From Candidatus Poribacteria bacterium (GTDB lineage: Bacteria > Poribacteria > WGA-4E > WGA-3G), in the NCBI GenBank assembly GCA_022825665.1, contig JAJDWI010000138.1:1-33648 (forward strand): a DNA stretch of 33,648 bases, given 5' to 3'. A program made the translations under genes and the position numbers. This document shows positions 1-8,607 of this stretch, piece by piece (position 1 is the first letter of the stretch; each line of letters starts with the position of its first letter). The notes under the pieces are model-generated. The model searched no databases. It saw nothing but the letters and a program-made list of their open reading frames with translations, and had not been told where the DNA came from.

Positions 1-314
1 TCTAAGGTTTATTGCAGCGTTGACTGCTAAACCAATGCCTTTGCTTAATAGTTAGTTCTAATGTGATTTTATGTGTTTTGTATGCCATACCTGATCCCTG
101 ATAAGATACTGACCATCACTGAGTCAGTCTTATGATTATACAACAAAATACCTCCAAATACCAACCGTTATTGGACCCACAGCTAAAGCAGTGGGATTGT
201 CAGTTACTTCCCTTCATCATAAGCATAAAAAATCTCCCGATGATGGGTCAAATGAACCAACATCAGGAGATTATGAATAATTTAGATAGAACCGAATAAA
301 ACTAAAATAGATAG
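1..314. other. Left-edge intergenic stretch
   Basis: No coding region is supported here on either strand. The stretch is AT-rich and lies downstream of the DUF4159 gene. It holds the terminator hairpin at 227-272 and a weak 6-bp inverted repeat (ACTGAC/GTCAGT, 108-128). Nothing else was recognised. Confidence 0.6.
227..272 (-). terminator. Rho-independent terminator of the DUF4159 gene
   Basis: Read on the minus strand, the arms AATCTCC-GATG and CATC-GGAGATT (261-272 and 231-242) form a 12-position stem with one mismatch around an 18-nt loop. A run of six T follows directly. It lies about 40 nt past the DUF4159 stop codon, the expected place for its transcript to end. Confidence 0.75.
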
Positions 315-1796
315 TTATTCAGTTGCGCCAATTTTGGCTGCTTCAGGTGCACGAGTTGGAAGTTCTTTCTGTGCTAAGGTGTCTTCGGGGACATAACCGG
401 AATAGTCGGAAATGGCACCGTGTGTCAATGCATAAACGACTACGTTTGTCATAAAGCGATAGACACCAGGCGAATAGTGAACACTACGTGTTGGTAGACT
501 GACAGCTTCCATTGCGCACATATAGTCACGACGGACAACTAATACGGATAATTTTTCACCGACAGAAAATCCTTCAAGATAATTCCGTCTCGGAGGTCTT
601 GTACCCCACCAGAAAATGTCAAATCCGACGGGTGGACCACCCATTTCGTAGAAATTGTCGTAAATCTCGTGTCCGTTATCAATTCTTTCAATTTGATATT
701 CGGGCATGACGTAGCGCATTTGTGCAATGAACAAACGGACCATTGCTTGTGCTGGGGCATTTACACCGCAGTCATCAAAGACGAGGAATCCACCTTTTTC
801 AACAAGGTATTTACGGAGTCCAGCGGCTTCGGATTCGGTCAACCGGCTATCCATTTTACCACCACCGTACTGTTTGCCGAGCAGGTTCCGTGATCGGACG
901 AGTGCAGGATCGTGTCCTGTCATAAAGGCAAGCGGTGTTTTATAGAGATTAGCATCGGTAAGTTTGAGCGAACCACCTTCAACGTTCATGTCCGTTTTGA
1001 TCTTGGTTTTTTCGTTGAGCCATTTGGTTAGAGCGTTCAACGAGGATGAATCTGCCCACCAGTCAGAAAGGGTATGGCGAATTCGTGTGAAACGAAGCAC
1101 ACCGCGAATGTCACGACCTTTTCCTATGACACGTCCACCGGGTTCACCTTTGGGCAATGGTGGAACTTCAACGTTACCAAGCGTAATGCTATCAGCAACT
1201 TCGCCAAGTGCGTCACGCGCAACACCAACGTTTTCAACCATGGCAAGACCTGGTGGACGTTGGATTTGAACTTTTACCTGAACAGGACTACCTGCAATAC
1301 CACGTGCAATGTTTTTTGGACCAGCAGAAGGTGCGCTTGCTGCAGGACCAGCAAAAGCTAATGCACTTGGAGCATTAGACACAGGTAAGTCTGTATGTGT
1401 TACTACCTCCGGAACCGGTGCGTTTGGTCTAACAACTTTCGGTACGTTCGGATTAATCGGGGCATCTACTTTGATAGCTTGGTTAGAAAATTCTAACGTC
1501 GTCTGTTGGATATTTTGGGTTACCTTTGGCGCAAACGCTGTTGTTAAACGCGGCTGAACTTGCACCTGCTCAACAACGACTGTGCTTTCCACAGGAACGA
1601 TCGGTTTAAGAATCTTCTTTACGATCGGTTTTCGCACCTTAGGCTTCGGCGGATCCGGTGGTTCAAGTGTTTCAACTCCAACTAAATCTTTAAATGTTTG
1701 TGTTTGCGTTACAAAATAGAGTCCCGCAATAAGAGCTAAAACTAAGTGAAGCACGAGCGAAGTCATTAAGGCACCTGACGTTCTTTTTACACTCAT
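315..1796 (-). CDS. DUF4159 protein with TonB-like N-terminal membrane anchor
   Basis: This is a 493-residue protein. Residues 8-29 form one membrane helix with the SLVLHLVLAL pattern typical of TonB N-termini. A Pro/Lys/Val-rich stretch follows (about 45-80, PPDPPKPKVRKP and similar), as in TonB periplasmic spacers. The C-terminal part (about 330-475) matches DUF4159: GGFLVFDDCG, then RIDNGHEIYDNFY, then GFDIFWWGTRPP, then RFMTNVVVYALTHG. DUF4159 proteins are linked to outer-membrane or lipoprotein processes, but no reaction is established. GAGGTG upstream of the ATG supports the start. The gene appears to be transcribed alone and ends at the terminator at 227-272. Family assignment is fairly sure; the role is unknown. 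Confidence 0.85.
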   Translation of the reverse strand: MSVKRTSGALMTSLVLHLVLALIAGLYFVTQTQTFKDLVGVETLEPPDPPKPKVRKPIVKKILKPIVPVESTVVVEQVQVQPRLTTAFAPKVTQNIQQTTLEFSNQAIKVDAPINPNVPKVVRPNAPVPEVVTHTDLPVSNAPSALAFAGPAASAPSAGPKNIARGIAGSPVQVKVQIQRPPGLAMVENVGVARDALGEVADSITLGNVEVPPLPKGEPGGRVIGKGRDIRGVLRFTRIRHTLSDWWADSSSLNALTKWLNEKTKIKTDMNVEGGSLKLTDANLYKTPLAFMTGHDPALVRSRNLLGKQYGGGKMDSRLTESEAAGLRKYLVEKGGFLVFDDCGVNAPAQAMVRLFIAQMRYVMPEYQIERIDNGHEIYDNFYEMGGPPVGFDIFWWGTRPPRRNYLEGFSVGEKLSVLVVRRDYMCAMEAVSLPTRSVHYSPGVYRFMTNVVVYALTHGAISDYSGYVPEDTLAQKELPTRAPEAAKIGATE

Positions 1797-2132
1797 TATT
1801 TCACCTCATAATATTTATACGTAATCGGTTTTGATACAAAATTTTAATATGATAATACTAAACCTATACTTCTTTATGCAATTTATGTGCCATTAACAAA
1901 TAGGCGTTATATGTAGATTAACTCCAATTTGTGAGATGTTTGCTGCACGAAATAGTGCATCCAGAAGATTAAGCTGCACAAAATGGGGCAGCTTTGCATG
2001 ATACTCAATAATATTTTACACTAAAAAATGGTTTCCTCTTATACACACTTCATTGCTTGCCATTAATATACCAAATTTACATAAAAAAGTAAATAAAAAA
2101 TATTCACTTCAATTTATTAGGAAATTGGTAGG
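1797..2132. other. Intergenic region between DUF4159 gene and glycosyltransferase gene
   Basis: This AT-rich spacer has no supported ORF. It presumably holds the 3' end of the glycosyltransferase transcript and the promoter of the DUF4159 gene. A 7-bp inverted repeat (AAGCTGC/GCAGCTT, 1971-1994) is not followed by a T-run on the minus strand, so I do not call it a terminator. Confidence 0.5.
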
Positions 2133-3248
2133 TTAATGTATGTATCCAGATTCTTCTATTAATTGAATCACATCTGTAACCTGAATAATAGACATACACC
2201 CTTCTTCCCCTAATCGACATGTATTACCTGAACACGGGGGACAATCAAGTTTCTTCTGGATAGTTTTGCACTTGTCTCCGACAGGACCAAATCGTGTTGG
2301 GTCGCCAGGTCCATAAATTCCAATCGTCTGTGTGCCTACTGCTGCAGCAAGATGCATTGGACCACTATCATTCCCAATAAATAGTTTACATTTCTTTAAT
2401 ATGGATGCTAACTGTGGGATAGTAGTTTTACCTGCAATGTTAGTAGATTCTCCTATCATCAAGTTCTGTATTTTCTTAATTATTGGAATTTCATCTTCTA
2501 CACCAACAAATATGACTTGTGCACTTTTCTGTTTAATCAACCAATCCGCCAATTCAGCAAATCGATTGGGTTTCCATCGTTTTAATGGAATCGGTGACCC
2601 TGGGTGAATAGCAATGAGAGGGTCGTGATTATTAAAATCTTGTGTTACTATAAAATCTGATGTCCATATTTCATCTTGTTTTGCGATAGCAAATGTAGTC
2701 TCTTGTATCGGTGTTGGAATACCTGCATGCATTAAAACATCAAGATTTCGGGTTGTTTCATGTTTACCACTAAATAGTCGAGAACCTAACCTGTTTGCTA
2801 TCTGCAAGGAGGCGCGATTGATGCGTTTCGGTGTAACGTCAAAGAGCGAGAAACAGGCAATCCGAAAATCACCCCTTAGTTCTACCAACAGATCGTATTT
2901 TTGACTACGTAATTGTCGATAGAGTTGATATGTTTCCTTAATTGATGTTGGCTGTCCAGATCGACAAAATGAAGGTGAATTGTATGTTAGAACCTTATCT
3001 ACATCGGGATGGTTTTCAAGAATGATACGACTCCAAGTGCCAGTAAGTGCGTGCAGTTCTGTGTTTGGGTAAGACTTGCGCAGATTGGAAAACACAGGTG
3101 ATGCTAACAAAACATCCCCAATGTGATCAAGTTTGACAACGAGAATACGTTTAGGTGTGAAATCTTTGGGCAGAGGTTTTGTATAAAACAACCGCTGAAT
3201 CAATGCAGAGAAAATAATTGTTAGTATTTCGGTTGCATTTTGAAACAT
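2133..3248 (-). CDS. Glycosyltransferase family 9 (LPS heptosyltransferase-like)
   Basis: This 371-residue protein has the GT9/ADP-heptosyltransferase pattern. The N-terminal Rossmann start is KRILVVKLDHIGDVLLASPV (about 33-52). The mid-domain has AIHPGSPIPLKRW, and the C-terminal nucleotide-sugar site has FIGNDSGPMHLAAAVG followed by GIYGPGDPTRFGP. A Cys cluster near the end (CPPC, then CRLGEEGCM) is usual in this family. Enzymes of this type transfer heptose or a related sugar to lipopolysaccharide core or other glycans at the inner membrane, which suggests a diderm cell. The exact sugar and acceptor cannot be read from sequence. It is divergent from the cytochrome gene at 3511. Confidence 0.88.
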   Translation of the reverse strand: MFQNATEILTIIFSALIQRLFYTKPLPKDFTPKRILVVKLDHIGDVLLASPVFSNLRKSYPNTELHALTGTWSRIILENHPDVDKVLTYNSPSFCRSGQPTSIKETYQLYRQLRSQKYDLLVELRGDFRIACFSLFDVTPKRINRASLQIANRLGSRLFSGKHETTRNLDVLMHAGIPTPIQETTFAIAKQDEIWTSDFIVTQDFNNHDPLIAIHPGSPIPLKRWKPNRFAELADWLIKQKSAQVIFVGVEDEIPIIKKIQNLMIGESTNIAGKTTIPQLASILKKCKLFIGNDSGPMHLAAAVGTQTIGIYGPGDPTRFGPVGDKCKTIQKKLDCPPCSGNTCRLGEEGCMSIIQVTDVIQLIEESGYIH

Positions 3249-3312
3249 CTTTTCAGTTTACGTAAATCACTCAGTTCTGTCAAGGAAGTTCAGATATGAA
3301 TATTGGCTTGAT

Positions 3313-3332
3313 TCAACAATAATAATTGTTGA
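3313..3332. promoter_or_regulatory. Palindrome in divergent promoter region (operator candidate)
   Basis: TCAACAAT and ATTGTTGA are perfect 8-bp arms separated by AATA. The site sits between two divergent genes (glycosyltransferase and heme lipoprotein), a typical place for a dimeric regulator to bind. No regulator is identified. Confidence 0.35.
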
Positions 3333-3373
3333 TTTTCATTACACATGTCAGTGGAATTTTCAAACAAATTACC

Positions 3374-3402
3374 TTGACGGTATCAACGTTTAATGTTATC
3401 CT
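3374..3402 (+). promoter_or_regulatory. Candidate sigma-70-type promoter for the heme lipoprotein
   Basis: TTGACG, a 17-nt spacer and TATCCT lie about 110 nt upstream of the ATG at 3511. The -10 matches the one in front of the xanthine-dehydrogenase-type operon (27379-27384), which gives it some extra weight. Confidence 0.45.
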
Positions 3403-3510
3403 TGCATAATATTATCTGAAGTGAGTGTATTTAGTTTCCTAACTTTTTACATCAGATGTTTAATACAATCAAATTCTTTTAACTTTTATTGGAGGTACTC
3501 CGTTACATTT

Positions 3511-3984
3511 ATGAACACATTTAGATTTTCCATCCTGACAGTCTTTTGCCTGATAGGTATATTAGGATGTACTCGAGACTATACTGAGGTCATTACCTCG
3601 CCTGCAGAATCCCCTGATCCTGCTGAAATTGAAGCTTCCTTCCACATGAACATTTTACCTATTCTAACTGAAAGATGTGCTCTTGCTGGATGTCACGTCG
3701 CTGATGGTCCTGAAGATCTGGATTTAAGGACTTATGAAAGTTTCAAAGCTGGTAGTGAACATGGACCGATATTCATACCGGGAAATGCGGAAGAGAGCGA
3801 AGTCGTTGAAGAAATTGAATCTGGTAAAATGCCCCCAGGCGGCCCACCATTGACACCAGACCAAATTCAACTTTTCGTTGATTGGATTAATAACCAACCA
3901 CTCCAGGATAGTGTAGCACAGTATGAACATGTTGATGACCATCCTAGCAACATGGATGATGGCAATGATCATGTGAATGAATAA
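3511..3984 (+). CDS. Lipoprotein with planctomycete-type cytochrome c domain
   Basis: This is a 157-residue protein from the ATG at 3511. I chose this start because it opens a classic lipoprotein signal (MNTFRFSILTVFCLIGILGC, lipidated Cys20) and GGAGG lies upstream. An upstream in-frame GTG at 3421 would bury that signal. The heme-binding motif is C56-ALAG-C61-H62, i.e. CX4CH rather than CX2CH. A later KMPPGGPPL supplies the likely axial Met, and the end of the domain is the usual LTPDQIQLFVDWI. The last 20 residues are rich in Asp, His and Asn. It is probably a membrane-tethered periplasmic electron carrier. It stands alone, with a strong terminator behind it. Confidence 0.8.
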   Translation: MNTFRFSILTVFCLIGILGCTRDYTEVITSPAESPDPAEIEASFHMNILPILTERCALAGCHVADGPEDLDLRTYESFKAGSEHGPIFIPGNAEESEVVEEIESGKMPPGGPPLTPDQIQLFVDWINNQPLQDSVAQYEHVDDHPSNMDDGNDHVNE

Positions 3985-4022
3985 GCTTCAATTCCGCAAT
4001 TATTTCATAATATAACTATATT

Positions 4023-4049
4023 GAGACTGGTTTCCGACCAGTCTCTTTT
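4023..4049 (+). terminator. Rho-independent terminator after the heme lipoprotein
   Basis: GAGACTGGT and ACCAGTCTC make a perfect 9-bp stem around the loop TTCCG, followed by TTTT. It lies about 40 nt after the lipoprotein stop and separates that gene from the five-gene operon downstream. Confidence 0.9.
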
Positions 4050-4080
4050 CGCGTCACCTCACTTTTTATTAACCAGAGGA

Positions 4081-4114
4081 AGACGGACACTGAAGTAACC
4101 TCACAGTGTCGTCT
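4081..4114 (+). promoter_or_regulatory. Hairpin in the probable leader of the five-gene operon
   Basis: AGACG(G)ACACTG and CAGTGTCGTCT pair over 11 bp with one bulged G and a loop of about 10 nt. The hairpin lies roughly 90 nt upstream of the ATG at 4203. It has no T-run, so it is not a simple terminator. It may stabilise the mRNA or be a leader element; its function is unknown. Confidence 0.4.
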
Positions 4115-4202
4115 CACATTCAGCAATCACATTTGCATTTGGAACTTGGACGCTGCTATACTAATTCCACTTGTCCCAACCTTTGCAGCTAAACCAATAC
4201 TT

Positions 4203-6752
4203 ATGTCATATATCAAACGTTTCTCAGAAATTGACGAAGATGACCTTCTACATGTCGGTGGAAAAGGTCTGAATCTTGGGAAATTGACAAGAGCAGGATT
4301 TACCGTGCCACCGGGATTCTGCGTCACCACAGATGCCTACCGTTTTTCTGTGGAAAACTTATCTGAACAGAACGTGAGTAGTGTTAAAGAAGTGGAGTTA
4401 GCACCTGAATTAATTGAAGCGGTTTTAAAAGCGTGCGAAGAATTGCAGACAGACACTGTCGCTGTTCGTTCCAGTGCAACAGCAGAAGATTTAGAAACAG
4501 CAAGTTTTGCAGGACAACAGGACACCTTTTTGAATGTCCAAACCGCTGAAATTATAGATGCACTGAAAGCGTGTTGGGCATCGCTCTGGTCTGAACGTGC
4601 AATTGCATATAGACAAACACAAGGTATCTCAAATGAAGGGTTAGCAATGGCAGTGGTTGTTCAAGAGATGTGTCAAGCGGATGTTTCAGGTGTTCTTTTT
4701 ACTGTCAGTCCTTATGATGAAAACGTAAGTATAATTGAGTCGAATTGGGGGTTAGGAGAATCGGTCGTGTCTGGTAATATTACACCTGATAGTTTTCAAA
4801 TCTCACGTAAAACAGGTGAAGTATTAGAAAAAACCGTTGCATCAAAACGTGAGATGATTACAGAATCTGGTGTGAGTGAAGTTTCAACATCACAGCAGAA
4901 TATCGCGAGTCTCACGGATGAACAATTAAAACAACTTGTACAATTCGGTATTCAGGTAGAAACTCTCTATGGTCAACCGATGGATATTGAGTGGGCACTT
5001 GCAGATAATAAGTTTGTCTTGTTACAGGCAAGATCAATTACAACTCAGACACAGAAGCAAATATCTGTTGATGGTATTGACGGTGAAATTGCAAAGTTTC
5101 GCGAAGCAGAAATTCAGATACTGAATACACTTTCAGACACACGTTGCACAATCTGGAGTCATCATAACCTCGCAGAAGTTTTACCTGCTCCGTTGCCAAT
5201 GACATGGATGATTATGAAGCAATTTATGTCAGGTGAAGGCGGATTAGGCAAGGCATATCGTAGTTTAGGTTTTTATCCAAGTAAAAAAGTAGATAAAAAC
5301 GGTATTTTGGACCTCATCTGCGGAAGAATATATGTCAACTTAAACCGTGAAGCAGAACTGTTTTTTGATGGATACCCGTTAGTGCATAATTTTGCTGAAC
5401 TGAAACAGCAACCACAGAAAGCGATGTATGCTCAAGCAGCATTAGATATTAAGCATAGTGCACCCTCATTTTGGTTCAAACTTCCACTTTACATAGTCCG
5501 TATGACAAAAGCAGAAATGCAATTACGAAAATTTCGCACTGGTTTCGATCAGGAGTTGACAACACAGATATTTCCGCAGTTTCGTGAAGATGTTGAGAAT
5601 GAACAAAAATCATCATATTCAAAGCTTTCAGATGTGGAGTTGGTCAACAAGTTTCGAGTATGGTGTTTAAAAACATTGGATGAATTTGCCCCGAAGGTGC
5701 TTACCGCTACAGTGCTCGCAGCATTTTCACTGCAACGGTTGGAAATCGCACTTAAGAAATGTATTGATGAAACAAACGCAACGAACCTTGCAAGCAAATT
5801 GATAAGTGGGATATCCGGGAATCTCACCGTAGAGACGAATGAGAAGCTACAGCAAGTAGCAAACGACGAAATGACACTTGAAGATTTCATAAAAGAATAT
5901 GGACATCGTGCAGTAGGAGAGTTTGAATTAGCACAACCGAGGTGGCGGGAAAATACAGATTACCTTAAACAGATTATCGCATCCTTTCGTCATGATACTG
6001 TGGAGAACAATCAAGAAACACAAGAACAGGTGGCACGGCAAATTGAACAACGTGAAGCAGCAGAAAAGGAACTTGCTCAGATAACTGAAAAAAAGACAGG
6101 ATTACGAAAACAGATTGAGAGTGAATTGGATTTCACAAGACGTTATATGCCTTTTCGGGAAACAGCTAAATTTTACCTGATGCTCGGATATGAACAGATT
6201 CGACGTTCCTTAGTTGAATTGGATGATCGTTATAACTTAAATGGTGGAATTTTCTATCTTTTACCGGATGAATTGAATCAACTAATTGATGGGAAAGAAT
6301 TTGGAGATGTAATTTCGGATCGAAAGGCACAGCGCGATCTTTTACTACAGATTGAAGTGCCTGATGTCATCTTTAGCGATTCGTTGGATAGCATTGGTTC
6401 CCCATTGTCAATTGACGCAACGGATACATACACAGGCGTAGGTGTTTCCACGGGTGTAGCAAAAGGACAAGCACGCGTGCTCATGAAACCTTCAGACATA
6501 GAACCAACTGAAAGGGATTATATTCTTGTGTGTCCATCCACAGATCCAGCGTGGACACCCTTGTTTTTACATGCAGCTGGATTGGTGATGGAACGTGGTG
6601 GGTTACTGTCGCATGGCGCGGTTGTTGCAAGGGAGTACGGTGTTCCTGCAGTGGCGAACATCCCGAATGCCACACAAAATATCACTGACGGACAAATACT
6701 TCAGGTTGATGGAAATCAGGGGAAGGTATCAATTATATCGGATACATCGTAG
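4203..6752 (+). CDS. PEP-utilising phosphotransferase, rifampicin phosphotransferase-like
   Basis: This is an 849-residue protein. The N-terminal PEP-synthase-type ATP-grasp domain has GGKGLNLGKLTRAGFTVPPG at 19-38, then AVRSSATAEDL, then GLGESVVSGNITPD, then GQPMDIEWAL. A less conserved central substrate region follows. The C-terminal swivelling domain carries GGLLSHGAVVAREYGVPAV with the phosphorylated His at 804. Length and domain order fit rifampicin phosphotransferases, in which ATP gives AMP, Pi and a phosphorylated antibiotic via phospho-His. PEP-synthase paralogues with other substrates look the same, so the substrate is unproven. The ATG at 4203 begins the conserved sequence; an upstream TTG at 4146 is less likely. 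It is first in a five-gene operon. Confidence 0.82.
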   Translation: MSYIKRFSEIDEDDLLHVGGKGLNLGKLTRAGFTVPPGFCVTTDAYRFSVENLSEQNVSSVKEVELAPELIEAVLKACEELQTDTVAVRSSATAEDLETASFAGQQDTFLNVQTAEIIDALKACWASLWSERAIAYRQTQGISNEGLAMAVVVQEMCQADVSGVLFTVSPYDENVSIIESNWGLGESVVSGNITPDSFQISRKTGEVLEKTVASKREMITESGVSEVSTSQQNIASLTDEQLKQLVQFGIQVETLYGQPMDIEWALADNKFVLLQARSITTQTQKQISVDGIDGEIAKFREAEIQILNTLSDTRCTIWSHHNLAEVLPAPLPMTWMIMKQFMSGEGGLGKAYRSLGFYPSKKVDKNGILDLICGRIYVNLNREAELFFDGYPLVHNFAELKQQPQKAMYAQAALDIKHSAPSFWFKLPLYIVRMTKAEMQLRKFRTGFDQELTTQIFPQFREDVENEQKSSYSKLSDVELVNKFRVWCLKTLDEFAPKVLTATVLAAFSLQRLEIALKKCIDETNATNLASKLISGISGNLTVETNEKLQQVANDEMTLEDFIKEYGHRAVGEFELAQPRWRENTDYLKQIIASFRHDTVENNQETQEQVARQIEQREAAEKELAQITEKKTGLRKQIESELDFTRRYMPFRETAKFYLMLGYEQIRRSLVELDDRYNLNGGIFYLLPDELNQLIDGKEFGDVISDRKAQRDLLLQIEVPDVIFSDSLDSIGSPLSIDATDTYTGVGVSTGVAKGQARVLMKPSDIEPTERDYILVCPSTDPAWTPLFLHAAGLVMERGGLLSHGAVVAREYGVPAVANIPNATQNITDGQILQVDGNQGKVSIISDTS

Positions 6753-6763
6753 GGAGGTAGGCA

Positions 6764-7834
6764 ATGTTGTTTGATATCTATACTGAACAACGTCGGAGAA
6801 AACGTAGAAAAATGCAACGTGCATTTCTAATGTCGTTGGTGTTACATGCCATTGGAATAGCACTTGTGAGTATAAGTTATGTCAAATGGTATCGTCCTAT
6901 GCTATCTCCAGAAACATTGGTATCAGATGCCATCATCTTGTCTACACCTAAACGTCTACACATGAGTAGTAAACGCAAACGTTCAATGCCAAAACGTCGT
7001 CCTACCTCTTCAAACGCTGTGAATGTTAGCAAACAGAATGCTGCACAACCGATAAATTCCGCACGTCCTATTTCAACCGGCACATCAATGTCAGAATTCG
7101 GAACAGACGCAGGTCTACCAATAGCTGAGACTTCTCTGAGTGCAAAGGCAACTGATTCACCTGAATGGAAGTCCATTGCGATAACGAATGCACAGTCTCC
7201 GACAATCGTACCTATTGCTGAAAAAATGCACGAACAATCGGGAATAATTCAGGCAGGTGCTGAGGATGCACCACTACCTGTTGATCGTGATGGAATGATG
7301 GGAGAAGCGTTAGAAGGTATCGCTGAAAGTGTTGCTGACACAGAAAATGATAGTATCGTTGACATCGTATTTCTACTTGACATCAGCGGGAGTATGATAG
7401 ATAATATCCGTGCTGTTGGGAGACAACTTAGTCAGATGGTTACGGTATTTGAAGAAAAAGCAATAGATTTCAGACTTGGAGTTGTTATCTTCAGGTATCT
7501 TGAAGGTGATACCATTATCCATCAACCGACTTGGGATGTTGAAAGATATAAAAGACTCTTGACGACGCACGTTGTCGCCGCAGCTGGTGATGAACGCGCA
7601 CACAATGCAATCATAAAAGCAATTCGTAGAGTCAAATTCCGAGATGAAGCAAAACGACGTTTTGTTCTCGTAACCGATGAGGCAAGTAAAGGATCTTACA
7701 AACTATTAGATATTATACGTCAATGTCAACAGAACGGAATCGTTGTAGATGTGATTGGGATTAATCATACTACACATCGGGCACTCACATCTAAGACAGG
7801 TGGACTCTGGTACCCGATTCCAATTCAGGAGTAG
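6764..7834 (+). CDS. VWA-domain protein with TonB-like membrane anchor
   Basis: This is a 356-residue protein. A basic N-terminus (RRRKRRK) is followed by a single membrane helix (about 19-40, FLMSLVLHAIGIALVSI) of the TonB/ExbD-like kind. A low-complexity linker spans about 60-190. A von Willebrand A domain runs from about 198 to the end. Its metal-site motif is D206-I-S208-G-S210, with FVLVTDEAS later as the typical second acidic loop. VWA domains bind protein partners through Mg/Ca; no partner is known here. AGGGAGG overlaps the stop of the preceding gene and sits ideally before the ATG, so translation is likely coupled. The anchor resembles that of the DUF4159 protein at 315-1796. Confidence 0.85.
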   Translation: MLFDIYTEQRRRKRRKMQRAFLMSLVLHAIGIALVSISYVKWYRPMLSPETLVSDAIILSTPKRLHMSSKRKRSMPKRRPTSSNAVNVSKQNAAQPINSARPISTGTSMSEFGTDAGLPIAETSLSAKATDSPEWKSIAITNAQSPTIVPIAEKMHEQSGIIQAGAEDAPLPVDRDGMMGEALEGIAESVADTENDSIVDIVFLLDISGSMIDNIRAVGRQLSQMVTVFEEKAIDFRLGVVIFRYLEGDTIIHQPTWDVERYKRLLTTHVVAAAGDERAHNAIIKAIRRVKFRDEAKRRFVLVTDEASKGSYKLLDIIRQCQQNGIVVDVIGINHTTHRALTSKTGGLWYPIPIQE

Positions 7835-7842
7835 AATAATAT

Positions 7843-8607
7843 ATGAAGTGGTCATTAAATACATATCAGACATGTCAAGATTGGGAACTCAAACGAATAC
7901 TTGATATCGCTGAGGCAACAGGCTATCACGGCGTTGAGTTGCTAATGGATTACAATCAGAAACACGGATTTGAGTGGGATACACCCGAAGAAGCATGGGA
8001 TGGATTGAAATCACAAGTTGACGCAAGTGGTGTGGTTATATCATCGCTAACAAGTTGCCAAAATTTTCACTCAGAAAATGCTTCTGACCGTGAAGAGACG
8101 GTCCGACGCGTTACTTGTGTAATTGACATGGCGGAGTATATGGGATGCGACCATGTTCGTGTACTCGGTGACAGGTATTCTGATGACAACCGTGATGCTG
8201 TAGTAGGCTACGTTACTGATGGATTGAAAGCACTTGGTACCTATGCTGGCGAAAAGGATATTACGGTATCAATTGAAATGCACGGTTCTTTTACAGACCC
8301 GGATTCTGCGATGGAAGTAATTGAAGGGGTCAACCTACCGAACGTTGGTTTTGTCTTCAATTCACAATTCATCGGTTGCGAAGGTGGAAGTATTGATCCT
8401 CTCTTTTCACGCGTAGCACCCCATATTACTTCGGTACATACACACAAGGTGGAAACGCCAGAAACCTTTGAACTCTATCGACAAATGTTTGAATGGCTTA
8501 ATCGTATCGGATTTTCTGGTTATATTTCCAACGAATGTGCATATACAGGACCAGACCCAGAGAAGGTACTGGCACTCTACGTTGGACTATTCAAGGCATT
8601 TGTGTAG
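7843..8607 (+). CDS. Sugar phosphate isomerase/epimerase family TIM barrel
   Basis: This 254-residue protein matches the AP-endonuclease-2/xylose-isomerase-like TIM barrel family. The strand-1 start is MKWSLNTYQTC and the early barrel contains ATGYHGVELL. Metal-ligand Glu candidates are in VSIEMHG and near the end in YISNECAY; His residues lie in SVHTHK. Relatives isomerise or epimerise keto-sugars or cyclitols such as inosose, using a divalent metal. The specific substrate cannot be assigned. It starts 8 nt after the VWA gene, and its stop overlaps the GTG of the next gene, so it sits inside the operon. Confidence 0.85.
   Translation: MKWSLNTYQTCQDWELKRILDIAEATGYHGVELLMDYNQKHGFEWDTPEEAWDGLKSQVDASGVVISSLTSCQNFHSENASDREETVRRVTCVIDMAEYMGCDHVRVLGDRYSDDNRDAVVGYVTDGLKALGTYAGEKDITVSIEMHGSFTDPDSAMEVIEGVNLPNVGFVFNSQFIGCEGGSIDPLFSRVAPHITSVHTHKVETPETFELYRQMFEWLNRIGFSGYISNECAYTGPDPEKVLALYVGLFKAFV

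Noticed and set aside
108-128. Inverted repeat ACTGAC/GTCAGT
   Set aside because: A 6-bp stem in isolation is expected by chance; no context supports a role.
1971-1994. Terminator after the glycosyltransferase gene
   Set aside because: The 7-bp stem is not followed by a T-run on the transcribed strand and lies about 140 nt from the stop.
4146-4202. Upstream TTG start for the PEP-utilising enzyme
   Set aside because: It would add 19 residues before the conserved start MSYIKRF; no better ribosome binding site is seen.
4050-4202. Rifamycin-associated promoter element
   Set aside because: The conserved palindrome known upstream of actinobacterial rifampicin-inactivation genes is absent; only an unrelated hairpin is present.
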